Assembly (NCBI GenBank): GCA_963281255.1
Contig: OY725495.1
Coordinates: 4,526,001 to 4,590,000, forward strand
Length of the DNA stretch: 64,000 nt
Reading direction: 5' to 3'
DNA from: Aphrocallistes beatrix
Taxonomy: Eukaryota; Porifera; Hexactinellida; Sceptrulophora; Aphrocallistidae
The position numbers and the translations under genes were made by a program. This document shows, one piece after another, positions 59,701-64,000 of this stretch. The notes beneath the pieces were generated by a model. It saw only the letters and a program-made list of their open reading frames with translations. It was not told the origin of the DNA and ran no database searches. Position 1 is the stretch's first letter. Each line of letters starts with the position of its first letter.

Positions 59701-62700
59701 CCTGGTTTTCCTAATGCAGTGGTTCCCAACCTGGGATCCATGGACCCTTAGTTGTCCACAGAAGATATCAGGGGGTCCACAGAAATTAGGAAAATTGCTA
59801 TAGGGGGGTCCACAACCAAAAAATGTTGAATATCCCTGGTTTTCCTAATGTTTCCACTAACATCTAATCTCACAGGCAGACGCATCCAAACAGAGCGATG
59901 CCTCGGCGAGTCAGAGATTGCTGGACGCAGCTAAACAGCTGGCTTCTGCCACTGCTAAGATGGTGGCCGCTGGAAGCGAATCCGCGCGCAATCTGAAAGA
60001 CCCCAACGCCCAGGAAGCACTGAAGAAAGCGACTGAAGATCTCAGAGCCATCACCAACACAGTAGCATCTCAGGTGAATTGGAATGTTGAGTTATTAGCA
60101 CTTTGATGGATTGTGACACTGTTAAGATTCAAGTCACTTATTTCTTCAAATTTGAGTCAAAATACGTAAATTCGAAATACAATAATCCCTCTTGTATACT
60201 GAATACGAGTAAATCCCTATACACTACGTATATGATACATGGGTTTATCTAGGATTTTCCAATCCGGCACTTTTTTGGAGGTGATAAAAGCTATATGGCA
60301 CCCAAACAGTGGTTTACTTGTAATTCCAGGGGTGATAGCAACCCGGGACCAAAATCGAATCACTCTGCAAGCACCCTGGCTCCTCGGACGATACCAAGCT
60401 GACACCTATAAGTGCCGACCAAGCACCTAGATAAACCCCTGATATGATACAGTCGACTCCGCTTAATAAGGTCACTGTTTAATCGGGTCAACCGCTTAAT
60501 GGGCCACTTTTGGCAGGACCGGAATAGCTCTCACACATAGAAGCTAATACAAAATATTTCGGTTAATAGGGTTCTCCGCTTAATCGGGGCAAAATGTCCT
60601 CTGACCGATGTGACCCTATTAAGCGGAGTCGACTGTATTTCATTTTCAGATTATTTTAGATAAATGAGAGTTTCAATGATCATAAGAGTGATTAAAAAAG
60701 TGACAAGAATTTCCTTTTAAACTATTATAGAAAGTGACAAAAAAGTTTTCACACCTCTTTTTAGCGATAGAGTGGAATTATTCGAGGGAATGCCACTATT
60801 AAAGTGTATATTCATATGATTAATTGTCACCTTTTCAGGCCATCAAGCGTAAAGTGATCAGGAAGTTGGAGGTAGCTGCTAAGCAGACAGCTGCAGTGTG
60901 TACTCAGTGCATCGCAGCAGCCCAAGGAGCAGAAGCGAGCAATAGGAATGCAGCCAGCCAGGAACAGCTGATCGCCAACTGTAAAGTGGTAGCGGATAAC
61001 ATCGCGAGACTCGTACAGACAGTGAAGACCACCATGTCCAATCCTGACAGCGCCTCTGCTCAGCTGGGTAGGATATATTTAGATACAATCAACTCCGCTT
61101 AATCGGGACAAAATATCCAGGATTAAAGTATCCCGATTAAACGGAGTCAACTGTACTTCTATTTATAGACCAGTGTTAAGGGAATTTTCTTGAATCCGGA
61201 CGGAATTCCTTACGTTACATATTTAAACACATCCCTTATATCTATCAATAATACTCTTATTGACATATCATGTTTTATCCAAGCATGAGTTACGAATTTA
61301 GAACATCTGTGTCATTTCGTCGTCGAAATTTTGTGTAATTTTATATTTACGTATACAGGTGACTCTGCTTAATCGGGACACTTTGGTCCCGGATATTTTG
61401 TCTCGATTAAGCGGAGTTCCCAATTAACCGATGAAGTTTAGTATTAGTTTCTATGTATGGGAATTCCTTTCCTGGAGACTTATCCCGATTAAGCGGAGTT
61501 GACTGGATGACTTTAGCCAATTTCAGTGCTTTCAACGAATGAAAAATTAGTGTGAAAAAGCATACTTTCTGAATTTCAGATCAAATACATCTCAAAATAT
61601 CGATCACATAGAAACTTAGAGGGAAACTGCAACCGTCCATTTTAACACTGACCCATTTACGAATTGACTCCATAGGACTAATCAACGCGAGTCAGGCCAT
61701 GCTACAGCCAGCTGGGAAGATGGTGGCAGCTGCCAAGTCCACAGTTCCCACCATTGGGGACCAAGCAGCGGCTATGCAGTTAGGGAACTTCGCCAAGGCC
61801 ACCGCTAACGCTATAGCTGAGCTGAGGGTTGCTGTGGGGAAGGCAGCGGAGGCTTGTGGGTCTCTAGAAATAGACTCTGCCCTAGATGTCATCAAGGGAC
61901 TAGCTAGGGTGAGGAGATGTGTTTGTTTGTTTGTTTGTTTGTTTGTTTGTTTTGTTTTGTTTTGCTTGTTTGTTTGTTTGTTTGTTTGTTTGTTTTTTGT
62001 TTGTTTGTTTTTGAACACTTTTTAAAGTGCTTATTCTAACATAACTCGCTCTGCCGAAGTGGTTGTTGAAAACTTTTTTAGTCAGAATTATTGCGAAATT
62101 CTTTAATCTATTTCTAAGGAATTCTAAATTTAACCTTAGCTGACTGTTCCAATTCAATTTATAGGATTTGGCAGAAGCTCAGAAGATCGCAGCAGCTGGG
62201 AAGCTCATCCCGTTGCCAGGAGAATCAGCTAAGGAATGTGCAGATGAATTAGGCGCTACAAGCAAGACAGTAGGCGCCAGTATGGCACAATTGCTAACAG
62301 CTGCGAATCAAGGCAATGAATCCTACACTGGAATCGCTTCACGTGACACAGCCAATTCTCTGAGAGTGCTGGCTTCAAGTGTTAGGGGAGTAGCAGCTGG
62401 AACTCAGGACTCCCAGCACCAAGACGATATCCTCTCCTCTGCGAAGAAAGTCATGGACCAAAGCGTCATTCTCATTGGTTCGTTATAAATAGATAGCAGC
62501 TATTTTTAGGATGTTTATGTTCATGATTAATTCAACATTTCAAATTTTCATTCGGAGAAAGCAAATATTCAAATTTCTTAATTGGAAATGTTAACGGACA
62601 AACTGTAACACATTAAAATTGTTGTTTTATTGACTAACTATAGTGGAATTCGCTATTAGCAACTCGAGTTTTGATCATAAAATGGTTGTTAATACGCGAA

Positions 62701-64000
62701 GTTGTTAATAAGGGAACAGAATTAACACAAAATCTTCACCTGGGACCTGAAGATGAGTTGCTAGTAGAGCAATATTGCTAATAAGGGAGTTGCTAATAAT
62801 CAAATTCCACTGTAATTTATCGGTTTCTCTCCTCGCAGTGGAATCTAAGGCAGCGGTAGAGAACCCAAATCTCCTGAACAAACAGAGCAGACTTGCACAA
62901 GCCGCACGCGGGGTTTCTCAATCCCTGAACCAAGTTGTCTCCTGTCTTCCTGGTCCCAAGCACGTGGACCAAGCTCTGAAGATAATCGCCACTGCCAGCA
63001 AGCAGATCGACCCGAACAATTCCATCTTCGGGAAGAAACCGGATCAGCCCTACCAGACACTGCAGAATAACCTCAGCCAAGCAGCCGCACATCTCAACGC
63101 CGCTGCATCCCAGCTGGTCGCTTCTTCTAAAGGTGAGGAGTGGGGAATGGGTTTGTTTTAGGCAAGGATTATCTGGGAGCGTGAGACGCTCCTTTAGGCG
63201 AATGTTTTAACCGTAGAATGCCGACTGGGGACGAATGGCGGAACTTTCGTCCCTGGAATTTTCGCCTCCTGAAATGTCCCTTTCGCTCCTACTGATTTCT
63301 CAATCAAAATGCCTCATTTTCTTAGTGGTCTACAGAAGATATCAGGGGGTCCACAGAATATAGAAAAATTGCAATAGGGGGTCCACAGTCAAAAAAGGTT
63401 GAAAACCGCTGTTCTAGGGGGTAAAGCACCTGGACCCCACTGGGGGAATACAACGCCCTCCAGACCCCCCTGCTGCTAGGCTCCCAAAAATGCTGTCCAC
63501 GCCACTGTTTTGACTCGTTTCATATCTTTATAGGCTCATCGGAAGAGTTAGCTGCTTCGGCTACGGAGATCAGCAAGAGGTATGAAGAGCTGCTGATAGC
63601 TGGACTCCAGTTAGCCAGCTGTAGCTCTGATGCGGAGAGTCAGCAGGAAATGTTGGGATACCTTAGGACCATATCCATCTCCAGGTGAGGATATCCACAC
63701 ACTAATATGCTCGAGTAGACTACTGTACGAATATCCAAATACTATTATTTGCTTAGACAAGACTGCAGTAATATTGCTCTATCCTATCTAATGTTAAATC
63801 CCTGGATTTTGATTGGCTGATATATGTTGACACCTTTTGTAAAAGGTGTGAAAATTTCTTAGAATTTGCACCCAGTTTTAAATCTCCACCATATATGGAA
63901 TATATGGTACAAATTTGGTGCATTTTGGTCCAATAGAATTGCCAGGAGCGAGCAGACGTACGGACGTTCGATACCGATCATGACTAAGGCATCTCCTATA
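53721..64000 (+). CDS. TLN: talin, N-terminal two fifths (continues past window)
   Basis: Exons: 53721-54131 (F0), 54747-55061 (F1/F2), 55273-55540 (F2), 55818-56137 (F3), 56575-56805 (linker), 57207-57336, 57924-58141, 58531-58854, 59298-59618, 59876-60073, 60839-61067, 61676-61908, 62165-62477, 62839-63132, 63534-63684; a further exon starts near 63937-63945. All 15 closed exons join in frame. Talin couples integrins to actin. Family landmarks: F1 LHTDDELKWL, F3 RVDEITKDV and LIAGYIDIILKKK, rod VGSAVTTITSNLTE, VASTKVLVP-like CTKVLVPCIDSPLCQ, and GKLIPLPGES. It has the complete linker AKMGIGVAGITREGRLG that the left copy lost. The rod continues normally past TLQNN into LSQAAAHLNAAASQ, where the left copy jumps. 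This is the best candidate for the functional parent gene. The 16th exon's acceptor is ambiguous. Confidence 0.93.
58165..58290. repeat. GGGAC-rich repeat, talin intron 7
   Basis: Contains GCGAGTGTCCCGCTTTTAC and TGTCCCGCGAAATTCAACGC. It is at the position matching the copy at 18545-18690 in the left gene. Confidence 0.7.
58912..59290 (-). mobile_element. dispersed repeat with GC-rich hairpin end, talin intron 8
   Basis: Begins AAGCGCGCTTCGCTTGCTTG, then GGCGGACACTTTGTATCCGCC, then GGGAGATAACATCTCTAAAT. It is the same family as 46100-46562 and absent from the left talin intron 8, which filled with a different repeat family. Confidence 0.75.
59715..59830. mobile_element. hAT-Charlie-like MITE, talin intron 9
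   Basis: Starts CAGTGGTTCCCAACCTGG, the typical Charlie-type end, and contains GGGGGTCCACAACC. Its right end is cut, and a 20-odd base stretch (TATCCCTGGTTTTCCTAATG) is repeated on both sides. The left talin has this stretch once. A fuller right end (GGTTGAAAACCGCTG) is at 63400-63415. Confidence 0.65.
60450..60640. mobile_element. pogo-like MITE, talin intron 10
   Basis: CAGTCGACTCCGCTTAATAAG at the left pairs with TTAAGCGGAGTCGACTG at the right. It is related to 7240-7382, 61084-61155 and 61358-61507 and is right-copy specific. Confidence 0.75.
61084..61155. mobile_element. very short pogo-like MITE, talin intron 11
   Basis: CAACTCCGCTTAATCGGGAC and its near complement lie within 72 bases, starting about 16 bases after the exon 11 donor. 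It is almost nothing but its two ends. Confidence 0.7.
61358..61507. mobile_element. pogo-like MITE, intron 11 (shared with left copy)
   Basis: ACAGGTGACTCTGCTTAATC to GATTAAGCGGAGTTGACTG. It is orthologous in position to 7240-7382. Confidence 0.7.
61917..62010 (+). repeat. TTTG microsatellite beside exon 12 donor
   Basis: About 20 TTTG units with small interruptions begin nine bases after the exon 12 splice donor. It matches in position the CA tract at 6727-6844. Confidence 0.9.
62641..62812. mobile_element. TA-flanked MITE in talin intron 13 (shared with left copy)
   Basis: TAGTGGAATTCGC and CAAATTCCACTG ends with internal TTAGCAAC motifs. It is homologous to 5966-6121. Confidence 0.75.
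63230..63425. repeat. two degraded dispersed repeats, talin intron 14
   Basis: 63235-63320 (GGAACTTTCGTCCCTGGAAT...) matches 31690-31780 inside the hAT-like element. 63322-63420 matches the Charlie-like MITE at 59715-59830, including its right end. Confidence 0.65.

Overview
This window is animal (metazoan) nuclear DNA. It is AT-rich, its genes have introns with GT-AG borders, and it is crowded with DNA transposons, MITEs, a SINE-like repeat and microsatellites. Talin, TRAF-type zinc fingers, a PH domain and a USP8-type domain make it an animal. The lineage cannot be fixed from this sequence; an invertebrate is likely.

Layout. (1) 1372-2080, minus: first coding exon of a USP8/AMSH-type deubiquitinase-family protein. 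(2) 371-1030 and 2909-4462, minus: remnants of TRAF-zinc-finger/coiled-coil genes, one stopped by a nonsense codon and with its 5' end replaced by a mobile-element fragment. (3) 4658-27465, minus: a 15-exon talin-derived gene. It runs through the FERM head and about five rod bundles, then jumps in frame inside a rod exon to a second copy of the talin F3 tail, which splices in frame to TRAF-type zinc fingers. Its introns hold most of the transposons. (4) 28927-33347, minus: a five-exon gene with a complete talin head (F0-F1-F2-F3) spliced in frame to a RING-like/TRAF-zinc-finger exon. (5) 34013-48309, minus: four tandem genes coding for a degenerate RING, TRAF zinc fingers, a coiled coil and a PH domain, each with four recognisable exons. 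(6) 48310-53720: repeats, no recognised gene. (7) 53721-64000, plus: an apparently intact talin gene running off the window, inverted relative to the other two talin copies.

The main result is a family of talin-head/TRAF-zinc-finger chimeras. Every exon junction I predicted keeps frame in all three talin-type genes (15, 5 and 15 exons placed). The chimeric exon at 4658-5515 still begins with a diverged relic of the talin linker exon, so the fusion arose within or next to that exon. The stand-alone TRAF genes carry a splice-acceptor-like AG at or one base before their ATG, which would explain how such an exon can be spliced onto an upstream phase-0 donor. Shared and private transposon insertions order the copies: the two minus-strand heads share a hAT-like insertion that the plus-strand copy lacks, while other MITEs are common to the left and right copies.

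A second notable object is a 2.76-kb element in talin intron 4 (21815-24577). It has imperfect terminal inverted repeats, a 6-bp target duplication and an empty site in the paralogue. It carries a FLYWCH-RING gene between two inverted arrays of a 31-32 bp minisatellite.
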